A DNA stretch of 64,000 nt from Methanosarcina siciliae T4/M (GCF_000970085.1 NZ_CP009506.1:1240001-1304000), one strand, 5' to 3'; positions 10,024-19,255 are shown, counted from the first letter of the stretch. The notes: generated by a model from the sequence alone, not told the origin. Numbers and translations are program-made.

Positions 10024-10532
10024 ATTCGAGACCCCGAAGATATTGCTTCATGCTGAAATTCTATACTCCATCTGCCTAATTTGTCTGTAATTAACTTCTT
10101 CATTTGTTCTTTATCCATATTACAGAAATTTTCTGCGAGCCACTCTGACCTTGCTTTTAAATCACAGGCGTATTTAGAGCGCATCAACTCAACAAAAGAG
10201 TACGCTTCATCACTGGCTTGATAAACAATTCCACGCTCATCAGCAAGAATATCAATTAAATGTAGACGGCGCATTAACGTTAAGCTTTCTTCAATTAAGC
10301 TCCGACGAACCAATAGTTCACCGCTACGAGATGGCAGATCTGGATGAAGACTCATTGGACCTCCGATATCGCTTGTATGGACGACCAGATGATCAAACCA
10401 TGTAATTTGAGATAGGTCAAAAGCTTTAGGATAGGCCGCATTAAGAACAACTACCGCACGCACACCAGTCTCGAGAGGGCTATTGAATAAAACTGCATTC
10501 CTTGGTTCATCCAAATCTTTTATTGATGCCAT
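10020..10532 (-). CDS. ABC-3C system middle component
   Basis: 170 residues. The N-terminal NSPLETGVRAVVVLNAAYP segment and the following FDHLVVHTSDIGGP and RSGELLVRR segments are typical of the ABC-3C middle component, most like type MC2 as I recall it. Middle components are compact winged-helix-like adaptors thought to bridge the ATPase and the effector, and this one sits between those two genes. It overlaps the effector gene by 13 bp upstream and the ATPase gene by 4 bp downstream, so the three form one tightly coupled minus-strand operon. Subtype assignment is from memory and less certain than family assignment. Confidence 0.8.
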   Translation of the reverse strand: MASIKDLDEPRNAVLFNSPLETGVRAVVVLNAAYPKAFDLSQITWFDHLVVHTSDIGGPMSLHPDLPSRSGELLVRRSLIEESLTLMRRLHLIDILADERGIVYQASDEAYSFVELMRSKYACDLKARSEWLAENFCNMDKEQMKKLITDKLGRWSIEFQHEAISSGSRM

Positions 10533-11533
10533 TTTATTAAATCACCCTCGTTTGCTAAATGATGACAAACACCTTGCTTGACCGGAACACGTGCATACTT
10601 AGCAAGTGGCCCAGCTACCTGCACGTTTGAAGCCTGCGTCATGACAGCGTTTACGCGGGCTAGAAAATCTTTATGTTCAGCATTAAACGTGTCGATGACC
10701 CCGTGGTAAATATCTTTTTCAAACGAGTCGAGAACATCTGGCTCCGTGTTATCGCGATAAAATCGCTTAAATGCATCAGCGTCATAAAAGCGTTCACGTT
10801 GCAGTAACAGGTGGACATTATATTCATGATGTTTTTCAACCTCTTTATAGTCAACAAAAGTTCGTCCACACCGCTGGCTATATACGCCGACAAGCTGCTT
10901 TATGTAAGGAAGTTCTGAATCCTGAACTTCTGCCGGTGTCTGACCCTTGGGTGCTGGTCCTAGTTCCTCACCAAACCATTTATGAAGCACAGGATTAATG
11001 CAAGCGTCTTTCAGGATATTATCAAGAGTTAAACGTTCAACAGTCGAAAAATCGAAGGCACATATGAATGCCTTTAGGTCACCATCAAGAGGGATCTCCG
11101 AACCATCAATTATTTTTGTAGAACAGTACTGATCCCACCCATCAATTAGTTTTGTCTTAAACCGACTGGGATTGTAAATGAGTTTTTCAAGATTCCGGTT
11201 CACACCGCGTGGAGCAACAAAGAAATATCTTTCAGGAACTGAAAATTCTTCTTTGTTCGCGTAATAAAGTATTTTGCCAATTTCCAGAATAGCTGTTTCC
11301 GTAGGAAGTTTCCTTCCATACTGTTTGCATTGATAGTTATGCCAAGGCCCTTCGTGCTTTTTTTTTGAAAGAAATCCGACTACATCTCGCCCCAAATCAC
11401 CAGCACCAGAGAATCTAGCAACTTCAAAGTAACCCTTAGCCTTGCAACTAATCCAATCATTGACGAATTTCTCTAACTCTGCGTCATTCAAGGCAAGAAT
11501 CTGTCGATCATAATTACTTTTCATTATTGGCAC
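10520..11533 (-). CDS. ABC-3C effector: Mrr-like restriction endonuclease fused to ABC-3C C-terminal domain
   Basis: Predicted DNA-cleaving effector, 337 residues. The first ~100 residues look like a PD-(D/E)xK nuclease: RFSGAGDLGRDVVGFL supplies the catalytic Asp and YQCKQYG (about 71-77) the QxK pair, with an invariant-looking Gly-Arg between strands. The remainder (about 150-337) is the C-terminal component domain that binds the ABC-3C machine. First gene of the operon. Start ATG 11533 is preceded by an AT-rich region free of genes on the upstream side, where the operon promoter should lie. Nuclease activity is inferred from motifs. Confidence 0.8.
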   Translation of the reverse strand: MPIMKSNYDRQILALNDAELEKFVNDWISCKAKGYFEVARFSGAGDLGRDVVGFLSKKKHEGPWHNYQCKQYGRKLPTETAILEIGKILYYANKEEFSVPERYFFVAPRGVNRNLEKLIYNPSRFKTKLIDGWDQYCSTKIIDGSEIPLDGDLKAFICAFDFSTVERLTLDNILKDACINPVLHKWFGEELGPAPKGQTPAEVQDSELPYIKQLVGVYSQRCGRTFVDYKEVEKHHEYNVHLLLQRERFYDADAFKRFYRDNTEPDVLDSFEKDIYHGVIDTFNAEHKDFLARVNAVMTQASNVQVAGPLAKYARVPVKQGVCHHLANEGDLIKWHQ

Positions 11534-11885
11534 TTCATGAGTCCGGTGTTTATAATTTTGTAGAAAGAGAAATGGCGATGGAACAATGTTGTTTTGAATT
11601 AAAATTCTAATGTTAGGTCGAAGAATTGCATTTCAGTATTTAAATCTCCTAGATACCCACAGATATTCAATTCAACAATTTATCAACTGTGTATTATACT
11701 TAGTAAAGTTTCAATGTCATTACATATATAATTTATTAAATTGTTTTCACCTTTGTAAAGTTAATTAGACTAAATAAATGCGAGCCTCCAAAGACCCTGA
11801 AATAAGAAGATAAAATGTGGTTTTTCCTCATAATCCCTATTAATGGACTATAAACCCTAATCCTGAAAAAAAGAAACCGTTTTAA
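11534..11885. other. AT-rich spacer upstream of the ABC-3C operon
   Basis: No gene is seen. It separates the divergently placed ABC-3C operon from the HEAT-repeat fragment and is the likely promoter region of the operon. Confidence 0.4.
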
Positions 11886-12077
11886 GCTTTAAGCTTTATC
11901 GGAACTTATAGTGTTGGGCAGTTGATAGATCAAGAGGAAATTCACTGTCAATGTTTTAGTGAAGATCCCGAAGAGCGTATCAAGGCATTAAATCAATTAA
12001 ATCAAAACTTTTCTCATATTTCAAAGAAACAACAGGCATGGAATGATTTAATTGAACTTGCCAATAGTGAAGTATGA
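11886..12077 (+). pseudogene. HEAT-repeat protein fragment
   Basis: An open frame of about 60 codons without a start codon encodes an acidic helix-rich segment including EEIHCQCFSEDPEERIKALNQ and FSHISKKQQAWNDLIELANSE. The KQQAWNDLIxL pattern is the repeat unit of large Methanosarcina HEAT-repeat proteins. The frame begins after a TAA (11883-11885) and ends at TGA 12075-12077 just where the next repeat should begin. I read it as a leftover of a gene mostly lost from this locus. Confidence 0.55.
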
Positions 12078-12183
12078 CAAAGAAGATGTCCTTGAAAAAT
12101 TAATCTGAACCCCTCTTTTTTGGATTATATTTCCAGGCAGTTGAAATTGAGATTTTGCTTCGCTTCATTTTAGTTTTCTTCGT

Positions 12184-13241
12184 TTAATTATTGTATGCTT
12201 CCAGCCTGGCCCTTGCGACCTTGATGGCTCGGTGAAGCTTTTCAACAAGCATCTCACGGGAAGGTAATTCGGTCAGATACTCAGCCACATGGATACCGGA
12301 AAGGTTCAGCTCCAGCAGCTCGATTTGTTCCTGTTTTTTTCCGGCGCAGAGGATAATCCCAAGAGGAGAATCTTCTCCCTGTTGACGCTCATATTTATCC
12401 AGCCAGCGCAGGTAGAGCCCCATCTGACCTTTATATTCGGCTTTGAAATTTCCAAGCTTCAGGTCAATAGCTATTAACCTGTGCAGGGATCGGTGATAGA
12501 AAAGAAGGTCAATATAGAAATCGTCATTATCTATCTGGATATGCCTCTGCCTGGCAACGAAAGCGAATCCAGCACCCAGCTCAAGCAAAAAAGCTTCCAG
12601 CTCTCGAAGGATTGCATCCTCAAGGTCTTTTTCAAGATAACGGTCTTTCAACCCCAGAAAATCGAGGACATATGGGTCGCGGAAAACAAGTTCAGGTGTC
12701 AGCTGATCCTGCACTCTCAGAGCAGAGAGTTCATGACGAATCACTTCTTCCGGCTTATGTGAAATGGCGGTGCGCTCATAAAGCATAGAATCGATACGTT
12801 CTTGAAGTGTACGGGTGCTCCATCGTTCGATTCTGCACATCTCAGCATAGAATTCACGTTTGAGAGGATCTTCTATAGGCATGAGTATCTTGAAATGCGT
12901 CCAGCTTAATTGTCGCCTCAGTGCGGCGACAATTCCCTCATCAGGAAAAGCTTCTGAGAACTGAATCATACGGCGCAGGTTTTTCTCTTCAAATCCCGGC
13001 CAAACTCAGCAGTCAATTCTCGTCCAAGCGAAACGACAATCTCCTGTCCATATCCAGCCCTTTCACCTCCGAGGATTTCTTCCCGGATGCGATTCCCGAT
13101 ATGCCAGTAAAGCATCGTCAATCCGGCATTAACAGCAGTCGCTACAGTCGAACGGGTTTCTTCGATCATCTGGCGGATATCGTTCACCAGCAGGGAATTA
13201 TTAAAAGCCTTTCTGACCTCCTTCCTGTCTTTACGGTTCAT
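12184..13241 (-). pseudogene. YhcG-family (DUF1016) PD-(D/E)xK nuclease, split by a frameshift
   Basis: Two adjoining minus-strand frames make one YhcG-like protein. The first (13241-12966, 91 residues) is the DUF1016 N-terminal DNA-binding domain. The second (12969-12184, 261 residues) is the PD-(D/E)xK nuclease with DDFYIDLLFYHRSLHRLIAIDLKLG as the catalytic core (Asp...Asp-x-Lys). The frames join if one base is restored near 12993-12999: the interrupted reading AEFGRDLKRK then becomes AEFGRGFEEKNLRRMI, continuous with family proteins. YhcG proteins occur in phase-variable and type I RM-linked defence contexts. Loss of function, a sequencing error or slippage expression are all possible. 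Confidence 0.75.
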
Positions 13242-13307
13242 AGCTTTTTCCCTATTCCCTATTATCAGATCCAGCAGTTAATTCTAAAAGAAGTTAGTGA
13301 AGAAAAT

Positions 13308-14156
13308 TTAATACAGCGAAACAAAACCCTCCAGCCTTTTCTGATAAAACAAATACTGCTGAGCATACCCACAGTAATAGCCGAAGTATTTCCGTCCCCA
13401 TTCTCCCATACAGCTCATGTTCGTGCAGGTTTCAAAGTAGCTGTCATCGATATGGTAATGCTGGATGATCTGCCTGACATGGGTATCAACCGGGAAGGCT
13501 TCCATTTTCTCAAAGGCGAACAGGAGGACGCAGTCGGCAACTTTTTCCCCGATGCCGCGAAGCCTCATGAGGCGTTCCCTGGCGTACCTGTATTCCAGGC
13601 GGTAGAGGACGTTAAGGTCAAGTTCGTCTGAAGCCACTTCTCTTGCCGCTTCTTTTATGCGTTCGGTCCGAAAGCCGAGTTTGCATTTGTCAAGCAGGGA
13701 AAGGTCGGCTTCTGCAAGGGTACCGGGATCAGGGAAACTGAAATAGCCTTCTTCGAGTTCCTGGCCGAAAAAGCGGCTCAGAAGATAGATTCGTTTCTGA
13801 ATTGTGGGGATGCTTGAAGCTGTTGCGAGCATATAAGAGATCAGGCATTCCCAGGGGTTCTGCCGAATCAGGCGAAGCCCGCTGTATTTGTTGATCGCCC
13901 TGTTTATCAGGAGGTCTTTGTTTATGCTTTCGTAGATCGAAGGCAGGTTGTCGTCCAGGCGGAAATAGTAAGAGAAAAATTCGGGGGGAAGTTGGGAATC
14001 GATCAGCAGATCTCCGCTGTCCTCCTCCTGCGAAAGCCGGATAACATGGTCTCCTACAACGCCTGTCCACCAGTCTCCTGACTTTTCCCAGCGGAAGACC
14101 TGTCCGCAGTCAAGGGTGTAGTCCAGGTTGAAGATCTCGGGCTTAAGCCTGTACAT
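13308..14156 (-). CDS. ogg: 8-oxoguanine DNA glycosylase/AP lyase, Ogg family
   Basis: Base-excision repair enzyme that removes 8-oxoguanine and nicks the resulting abasic site. 282 residues, close to the size of archaeal Ogg-type enzymes that carry an N-terminal domain. The helix-hairpin-helix plus GPD motif is visible: LRGIGEKVADCVLLFA (about 193-208) contains the Schiff-base Lys equivalent to human OGG1 Lys249, and FPVDTHVRQ (about 216-224) the catalytic Asp. Its start overlaps the end of the upstream sugar-kinase gene by 14 bp, so the two are probably translated together despite unrelated functions. Confidence 0.9.
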   Translation of the reverse strand: MYRLKPEIFNLDYTLDCGQVFRWEKSGDWWTGVVGDHVIRLSQEEDSGDLLIDSQLPPEFFSYYFRLDDNLPSIYESINKDLLINRAINKYSGLRLIRQNPWECLISYMLATASSIPTIQKRIYLLSRFFGQELEEGYFSFPDPGTLAEADLSLLDKCKLGFRTERIKEAAREVASDELDLNVLYRLEYRYARERLMRLRGIGEKVADCVLLFAFEKMEAFPVDTHVRQIIQHYHIDDSYFETCTNMSCMGEWGRKYFGYYCGYAQQYLFYQKRLEGFVSLY

Positions 14157-15573
14157 CCAGCTCCAGCTCCCTTAGAAAAGTTGCGGCGGTTAAAGTATCT
14201 CCAAGTCCGACCGTGGTCAGTGGGGATTTTGAAAGCAGGGTGGGGAGAATGCAGAGAACATACCCGTCCCTGAAAGCAAAAGCTCCATGCCTCAAAGCCC
14301 TGCCGTTGAAGGCTTTAAGGAAGATCTGCAGCTGCTCCCTTCCGAACAGGCTCTCCTGAAGTTTCAAAGCCTCCTTTTCCACAAATTCCCGCCCCTCAAG
14401 CCTGCCCGAAGCTGCATACACTCCCGCACAGCTGAGCCCGAAGCCCATAGCCTCAAGTTTCTTTTCGGCGATCTTTAACAGGGCAGGGGCGTCAATATCG
14501 TCCCATTTTCCCGAAATTCCGGAACCACCGGAGTTTCCAGGCTTAAAGGCAGCCAGGACAAACTCCCTCGTATGAATGAAAACTTTTCCGATCTCGTGTC
14601 GGGAAGCAAGTTCACAGGCTGCCTTTCCTACGGCTCCGGCTTCCATCCGCAAAATCCCCTCGGCAGGAATGCCGTGCCGGTTGCGGAGCATTGCGAGCTC
14701 GTCCTCGTTCATCCCGATACTGTTTGAGATCCCGGAAAACTTAAGGAAAACGGAATTTGCAATCTCTTTGCTTGCAAAATGCCCGAATTCCAGGTGGACC
14801 CTGAGCTTTTCGTTCCTTGCTCTCCAGGCCTCAAGCCGGGCAAAAGAATCCTCAAGGACTTTCCTGTAGGTACTGTCATCAGGATAAGTCTCAAGCAGGA
14901 GGTGAAAACCGGATATAAGTACGCCGTCAATCTCACAGGCATGCTGAAGGGCATATGTCTCAAACGCAGGGTTAACAAAAAGTTTGAAATTCAGATGATC
15001 GCAGGTTGCAATGAAACGGTTTTCCCTCGGAGCCCTGATTTCATTTCCGTAAAGGGAAAAGGTTTCACCTTCGGAAAAATCAAAAACGAAATGTATGGGA
15101 TCCTGATTGCTGAAAGGGATGCTCAGGTCCTTTCCGAACTCTGCCCCGGACTCTTCATTTGCCTGAAGAGGGGAATCCGGGAAATAAACTGCTTTTTTCG
15201 AAAAGAGAGAAAGCTGGGTCCTGGAAGGGACTGCAACATTTGGGATGACTCTTGAAGCCCCGAGTTCGGAAAGCGCATTTGCCATAATCCCGGCATTTCC
15301 ACCCATCCTCACAAGGGATTTTTCAAAATAGCGGTTCTTCAGAAACTCAAATACGGACTGCTCAAAAACAAGCCACTCTGCTCCGCATCCGTTTTTCACA
15401 CAATAGGCGAGCCCTGCAGCAAAATCGGATTCAGAAAGGATTTTTCCGGGTGGGTTTTCTATTTTCTCAAGGATTTCAGTCCTTTCAAAAGTATTCAGCA
15501 ACTCCGAGATTTCAGCTCCGCTGATCCTGTATACGGAGTCTATGTTTACATTATAACCGCAAAGTATGTTCAT
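14143..15573 (-). CDS. ADP-dependent glucokinase/phosphofructokinase family protein (second paralog)
   Basis: 476 residues of the ribokinase-fold ADP-dependent sugar kinase family, which phosphorylates glucose or fructose 6-phosphate with ADP as donor. Family features: N-terminal YNVNIDSVYRI (Asn-Asp of the sugar site), MGGNAGIMANALSELGA (about 109-125, nucleotide-lid GGxAG), a segment FLKFSGISNSIGMNEDELAML, and the catalytic TTVGLGDTLTAATF near the C-terminus (the family GXGD motif with its Asp base). It is more divergent than the canonical enzyme encoded next to it. Substrate is uncertain; it could be a glucokinase-like or a regulatory paralog. Overlaps ogg by 14 bp. Confidence 0.8.
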   Translation of the reverse strand: MNILCGYNVNIDSVYRISGAEISELLNTFERTEILEKIENPPGKILSESDFAAGLAYCVKNGCGAEWLVFEQSVFEFLKNRYFEKSLVRMGGNAGIMANALSELGASRVIPNVAVPSRTQLSLFSKKAVYFPDSPLQANEESGAEFGKDLSIPFSNQDPIHFVFDFSEGETFSLYGNEIRAPRENRFIATCDHLNFKLFVNPAFETYALQHACEIDGVLISGFHLLLETYPDDSTYRKVLEDSFARLEAWRARNEKLRVHLEFGHFASKEIANSVFLKFSGISNSIGMNEDELAMLRNRHGIPAEGILRMEAGAVGKAACELASRHEIGKVFIHTREFVLAAFKPGNSGGSGISGKWDDIDAPALLKIAEKKLEAMGFGLSCAGVYAASGRLEGREFVEKEALKLQESLFGREQLQIFLKAFNGRALRHGAFAFRDGYVLCILPTLLSKSPLTTVGLGDTLTAATFLRELELDVQA

Positions 15574-15726
15574 CTAACCGGTTCCTGTAGATTCGAATTG
15601 AAAAGCAGCCTCAAATTCAGGCTTTCAGGTTGGGAATTTATCTATCCGTTACGAGGAGAGTTAGGGAAAAGAAATCTGCCTTTCCCCTAACTTATTTTAA
15701 AGAATTTTGATTGGAGAATTTTATCT

Positions 15727-15800
15727 GGAAAATTTCTTTGGAGAATTTCTTTGGAGAATTTCTTTGGAGAATTTCTTTGGAGAATTTCTTTGGAGAACTC
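15727..15800. repeat. 13-bp tandem repeat
   Basis: GGAGAATTTCTTT repeated head to tail: one variant unit at 15727-15739, four perfect units 15740-15791 and a partial unit to 15800. It ends 10 bp from the stop of the ADP-phosphofructokinase gene, so on the minus strand it lies in its 3' untranslated region. Probably a slippage product. Confidence 0.9.
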
Positions 15801-15809
15801 ACAGAAAAA

Positions 15810-17285
15810 TCATTTTCCTGTCTGTTTCTGTTTCATCTTCGCAAGCATGGCAACAAAGGCTCCCGCAGAAATCGTATCTCCTATCCCTACTGTAGCTTTA
15901 GGTTTCTCGACAACCTTGGAAGGAATGAGAATAGCGTCATGGTCCGACCCGTAGATATACCCGTATTCAAACTCGTCAGGGGTACAGAGCCTTCTGCCTG
16001 TGCAGTATAGCTGGAAGTTTTCAAGGTCTTCCAGCCCTTTGGCTGAAACCGGCACTTCCAGCCCGGCTTCAGCTTCCTCAAGGTTCTCGATATTTCCGTT
16101 GAGAGCCTGGGCGGCTGCCAGGACTGAGGAAAAGAGCAGAGAATCTCTCTGTTCTTTCAGGGTCAGAGGGTGGCCTTTTGCCAGGATGCAGATGTAAAAG
16201 CCAAGCGAATGAACATGAACCCTCTCAAGATCCAGGTCTTTCATGAGCTGGACAGCCCCCTGGTAGAGAGACATTATCCCGTTTTCCCCTTTCTTGATCA
16301 CGGAATAGGACAGTTCCTCATAGCCGAGCACATTCAGGGCATTTGCGACCTCCACGGTGTCAAGGCCCAGGGAATGGACGTGCCTGGCAACAATTTCAGT
16401 AAGGATGGCTTTTCTTATAAGCCGGTTCTGGATGGATGTGAGTTCCACATGGATGCGGAGTTCCGGGTTCAGGGACTTCAGCTTTTCAATAACCTTTACG
16501 GAATTCTCGACATAATCCTTAAAGGTGGAACCGTCTTCGTATTCCTCTTTTATCATCTGATAGCCTGAGAGCATTGCCCCGTCAACCGGAAGGAGTGTGT
16601 CGAGCTGTTCGTAAATCTGCTTATCCATGTCCAGCCGGAGCCATTTGGGACGGGAAGAGATGATCAGACGGTTATCTCGCGGTACTTTGAAGGAGCTCCC
16701 GGCGCAGGTCACACTCATGTCTTTGGAATACTCGAGGATCCAGTTGACCTTTGACCCGAGCTCGGGATTGAAAGCTTCTCCCGGAGGCTTCAGGGAGACT
16801 TTTCCGTTTTCAACCTTAGGGTGCAGGATATTTCCCTTTGCCTTAAAGTATTCAGCCTGCTCCTCGGAAAGCCAGGGGACGTATGCTACCACTTTATTTA
16901 ACCCCAGTTGGCCGAGAAGATTTGAAATGATCCCTGCCTGCCCGCCCATGCGGGCGTAGTCAAAACCCAGGTGCTCCTTGAGCCACTCATGAATATCTGA
17001 AGTGTATGAGGGCACTTCTGCAGCTTTTCCTTCCCGCATGGAAATAAGCAGGCGGGCAACAAAGTCCAGAGGTTCCGCAATCTCTCTCGGGTATACCGCT
17101 ACCCTGTCCTGGATATCGGCCTCATCAAAAAGCCCGAAAAGCTTTGACAGGTCTTCTTCATTCAGATGTCTGATAGCATCTATGTTACTGTTATAAGCTA
17201 CAAACATCCCGTCCAGATAAGGAAGGGCTTCCTTTGCATCGTAAAACGCTTCTTTATGGCGCTGTTCCCATTCTTCTATATCCAC
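15810..17285 (-). CDS. pfkC: ADP-dependent phosphofructokinase/glucokinase
   Basis: Glycolytic kinase that converts fructose 6-phosphate to fructose 1,6-bisphosphate with ADP, yielding AMP, in the modified Embden-Meyerhof pathway of archaea. Start: GTG 17285 is preferred, because a GGGGGT box lies 7 nt upstream and residues from VDIEEWEQRHKEAFYDAKE onward match family N-termini; an ATG at 17426 would add 47 unrelated hydrophobic residues. 491 residues. Motifs: FVAYNSNIDAIRHL (sugar site), RMGGQAGIISNLLGQLG (lid), and VGIGDTISAGAF (GXGD catalytic motif) near the C-terminus. Lies upstream of a divergent paralog on the same strand, with a 13-bp repeat tract between. Confidence 0.9.
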   Translation of the reverse strand: MDIEEWEQRHKEAFYDAKEALPYLDGMFVAYNSNIDAIRHLNEEDLSKLFGLFDEADIQDRVAVYPREIAEPLDFVARLLISMREGKAAEVPSYTSDIHEWLKEHLGFDYARMGGQAGIISNLLGQLGLNKVVAYVPWLSEEQAEYFKAKGNILHPKVENGKVSLKPPGEAFNPELGSKVNWILEYSKDMSVTCAGSSFKVPRDNRLIISSRPKWLRLDMDKQIYEQLDTLLPVDGAMLSGYQMIKEEYEDGSTFKDYVENSVKVIEKLKSLNPELRIHVELTSIQNRLIRKAILTEIVARHVHSLGLDTVEVANALNVLGYEELSYSVIKKGENGIMSLYQGAVQLMKDLDLERVHVHSLGFYICILAKGHPLTLKEQRDSLLFSSVLAAAQALNGNIENLEEAEAGLEVPVSAKGLEDLENFQLYCTGRRLCTPDEFEYGYIYGSDHDAILIPSKVVEKPKATVGIGDTISAGAFVAMLAKMKQKQTGK

Positions 17286-17585
17286 TTCGGTAAACCCCCT
17301 GGAATAAAATAAAGCATCCAGAATTAAAAAATTGAATTGAACTGGAATAAAGGAAAACAAAAGCAGAATAAATACGGGTTTTTGAGCACCCGGCTTATTC
17401 CGCGTTATACTTCCCCTATTTCCCATTTTACGTTTATTTTATTTAACTTTGTGCAGATTGGAGACCTGAAGGCAGGCCAGAACGATCCGAACTCAAAATC
17501 ACGCTGTAGATTCGACAGCAATTAAACATCAAACTGTAGATTCATATCAATTCAAGGTCAATTCAAACTCTACAGTAATACAGGT

Positions 17586-18773
17586 TTATGTTGTGTATTC
17601 GGCATTGATCCTGACATAATCATAGGTAAGGTCACAGCCCCAGGCTGTTGCGGACTCCTCTCCCGTTCCAAAGTCCAGGATGATGATTATTTCCTCATTT
17701 GCCATTATCTTTTTCAGGAGCGCAAGGTCTGAAGCCCTGGAAACTTCCCCGGACTTCACAAGCTCGACTGTTTCTCCCTCTGCCGAGAAAGATAGGGAGA
17801 GCCTTTCCTGCTCAAGTTCGGCGCCCGAATATCCGGCAGCAGCCACAACCCTGCCCCAGTTGGGGTCTTTCCCGAAGATTGCGGACTTGACCAGAGGAGA
17901 ACGTACAATAGCCTTTGCAGCAAGCCTGGCGTCTTCAGAGGTTTTTGCACCTGTGACTCTGGCTTCGATCAGTTTCGTAGCGCCTTCCCCATCCCTTGCC
18001 ATCTTTTTTGCAAGATCCGTAAACGCATAGACAAGCGCATCCTCAAATTCATCGAGACATTCCATACAGGGCTTGATTCCGGACTTACAGGTAGAGGTGA
18101 AAAGCACCATATCATTCGTACTTGTGTCTCCATCGACAACAACCATGTTGAAAGTCTTGTCCACAGCTATCCTGAGAGCCGAATCAAGAACATCAGCAGG
18201 CACCAGGGCATCGGTATATGCAAAACAGAGCATGGTGCCCATGTTGGGCTCTATCATGCCCGAACCTTTTGCAATTGCCCCTATCCTGACTCCGCAGTCG
18301 AGTTCCACAGCGACCTCTTTTACAGCTTTGTCAGTGGTCATAATCGCCTTTGTAGCTGCAAGGCTGCATTCGGGGGAACTGCCAAGCCCCTCGAGGACTT
18401 CAGGCAGGTGTTCCCTGATCCATGAAACATCAAGCTTTCTGCCAATGACTCCTGTTGAGGCAACTGCAACAGTATCAGGTTCGAGGTCAAGACTTTCAGA
18501 AAGTGCAGATGCCATTTCCATTGCATCCAGAAAACCGTCATCACCAGTAAAGGCATTGGCATTTCCGCTGTTTGCAATTATAGCAGAAAGCCGGTGCTGA
18601 GTTTCAATTACTCCTTTACTAAGAACAACAGGAGCTGCAGTGACCTTATTTTTTGTGAAAACACCTGCTGCAGGACCTTCTGCCCGGATGACTGTAATTC
18701 CCATTTTACCGGGTTTTATCCCGTTTGCAGTTACGCCCTTTACCGCACAAATTCCACCCTCTATTTTCTTCAT
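17586..18773 (-). CDS. argJ: Bifunctional ornithine acetyltransferase/N-acetylglutamate synthase
   Basis: Arginine biosynthesis: transfers acetyl from N-acetylornithine to glutamate, recycling the acetyl group. The start ATG at 18773 has AGGAGA 6 nt upstream; an upstream ATG/GTG would add 7 residues. 395 residues, normal for ArgJ. The autoproteolysis site is visible as ARDGEGATKLIEARV with the conserved Ala-Thr pair; Thr becomes the N-terminal nucleophile of the beta subunit. Also seen are MTTDKAVKEVA and the C-terminal ATAWGCDLTYDYVRINAEYTT. It is the last gene of an argC-CBS-argJ cluster; 17 bp separate it from the CBS gene. Confidence 0.97.
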   Translation of the reverse strand: MKKIEGGICAVKGVTANGIKPGKMGITVIRAEGPAAGVFTKNKVTAAPVVLSKGVIETQHRLSAIIANSGNANAFTGDDGFLDAMEMASALSESLDLEPDTVAVASTGVIGRKLDVSWIREHLPEVLEGLGSSPECSLAATKAIMTTDKAVKEVAVELDCGVRIGAIAKGSGMIEPNMGTMLCFAYTDALVPADVLDSALRIAVDKTFNMVVVDGDTSTNDMVLFTSTCKSGIKPCMECLDEFEDALVYAFTDLAKKMARDGEGATKLIEARVTGAKTSEDARLAAKAIVRSPLVKSAIFGKDPNWGRVVAAAGYSGAELEQERLSLSFSAEGETVELVKSGEVSRASDLALLKKIMANEEIIIILDFGTGEESATAWGCDLTYDYVRINAEYTT

Positions 18774-18790
18774 GAAAAATCTCCTTTCCC

Positions 18791-19255
18791 TCAAAGCTTT
18801 GCAAGGCCTTCGATAATATCTCCACGTGTGACAATCCCGACCACATGTTCGTTTTCCATTACTGGAAGCCTGGTGATCCTGTGCCTGACCATAAGTTCGG
18901 AAGCTTCTTCAACCGAGGCTTCGGAAGAGATTATGTGTACTTCCTTTGTCATCATCTCTCCAACCTTTGTAGAACCAACATCCGAAAGCATTTTTTTCGT
19001 TTCTTCCCAGCTAAGGAGTTCCCTTATCGGCACCTCTATAACTTCAAAAGGACTTGGAAGCCAGAGATTTCCTTTTTCCGGAATTACGAGTAGCTTAAGC
19101 AAGTCGGCCTCGCTTACTATCCCTACAAGCCGTCCGTCCTCAAGGACAGGAGCTCCGCTAATACTGTTTTCCTTAAGGAGCTTTGCAGCTTCCCGGACTG
19201 TGTCGTCAGGCTTACAGTAGACGACGTCAGGATTCATGACATCTTTTACTTTCAT
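18791..19255 (-). CDS. Two-CBS-domain protein
   Basis: 154 residues made almost entirely of a tandem CBS pair (Bateman module): about 1-60 (KVKDVMNPDVVYCKPDDTVREA, GRLVGIVSEADLLKLL) and about 95-154 (KVGEMMTKEVHIISSEASVEEA, MENEHVVGIVTRGDIIEGL). Such modules bind adenine nucleotides such as AMP, ATP or SAM and regulate partner proteins. There is no output domain. Its position between argC and argJ, same strand and close spacing, suggests co-transcription and possibly a link between energy state and arginine synthesis; that link is inference. The start lacks a clear ribosome binding site. Confidence 0.9.
   Translation of the reverse strand: MKVKDVMNPDVVYCKPDDTVREAAKLLKENSISGAPVLEDGRLVGIVSEADLLKLLVIPEKGNLWLPSPFEVIEVPIRELLSWEETKKMLSDVGSTKVGEMMTKEVHIISSEASVEEASELMVRHRITRLPVMENEHVVGIVTRGDIIEGLAKL

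Noticed and set aside
16170..16568. Frames antisense to pfkC
   Set aside because: Shadow frames of a conserved kinase gene.
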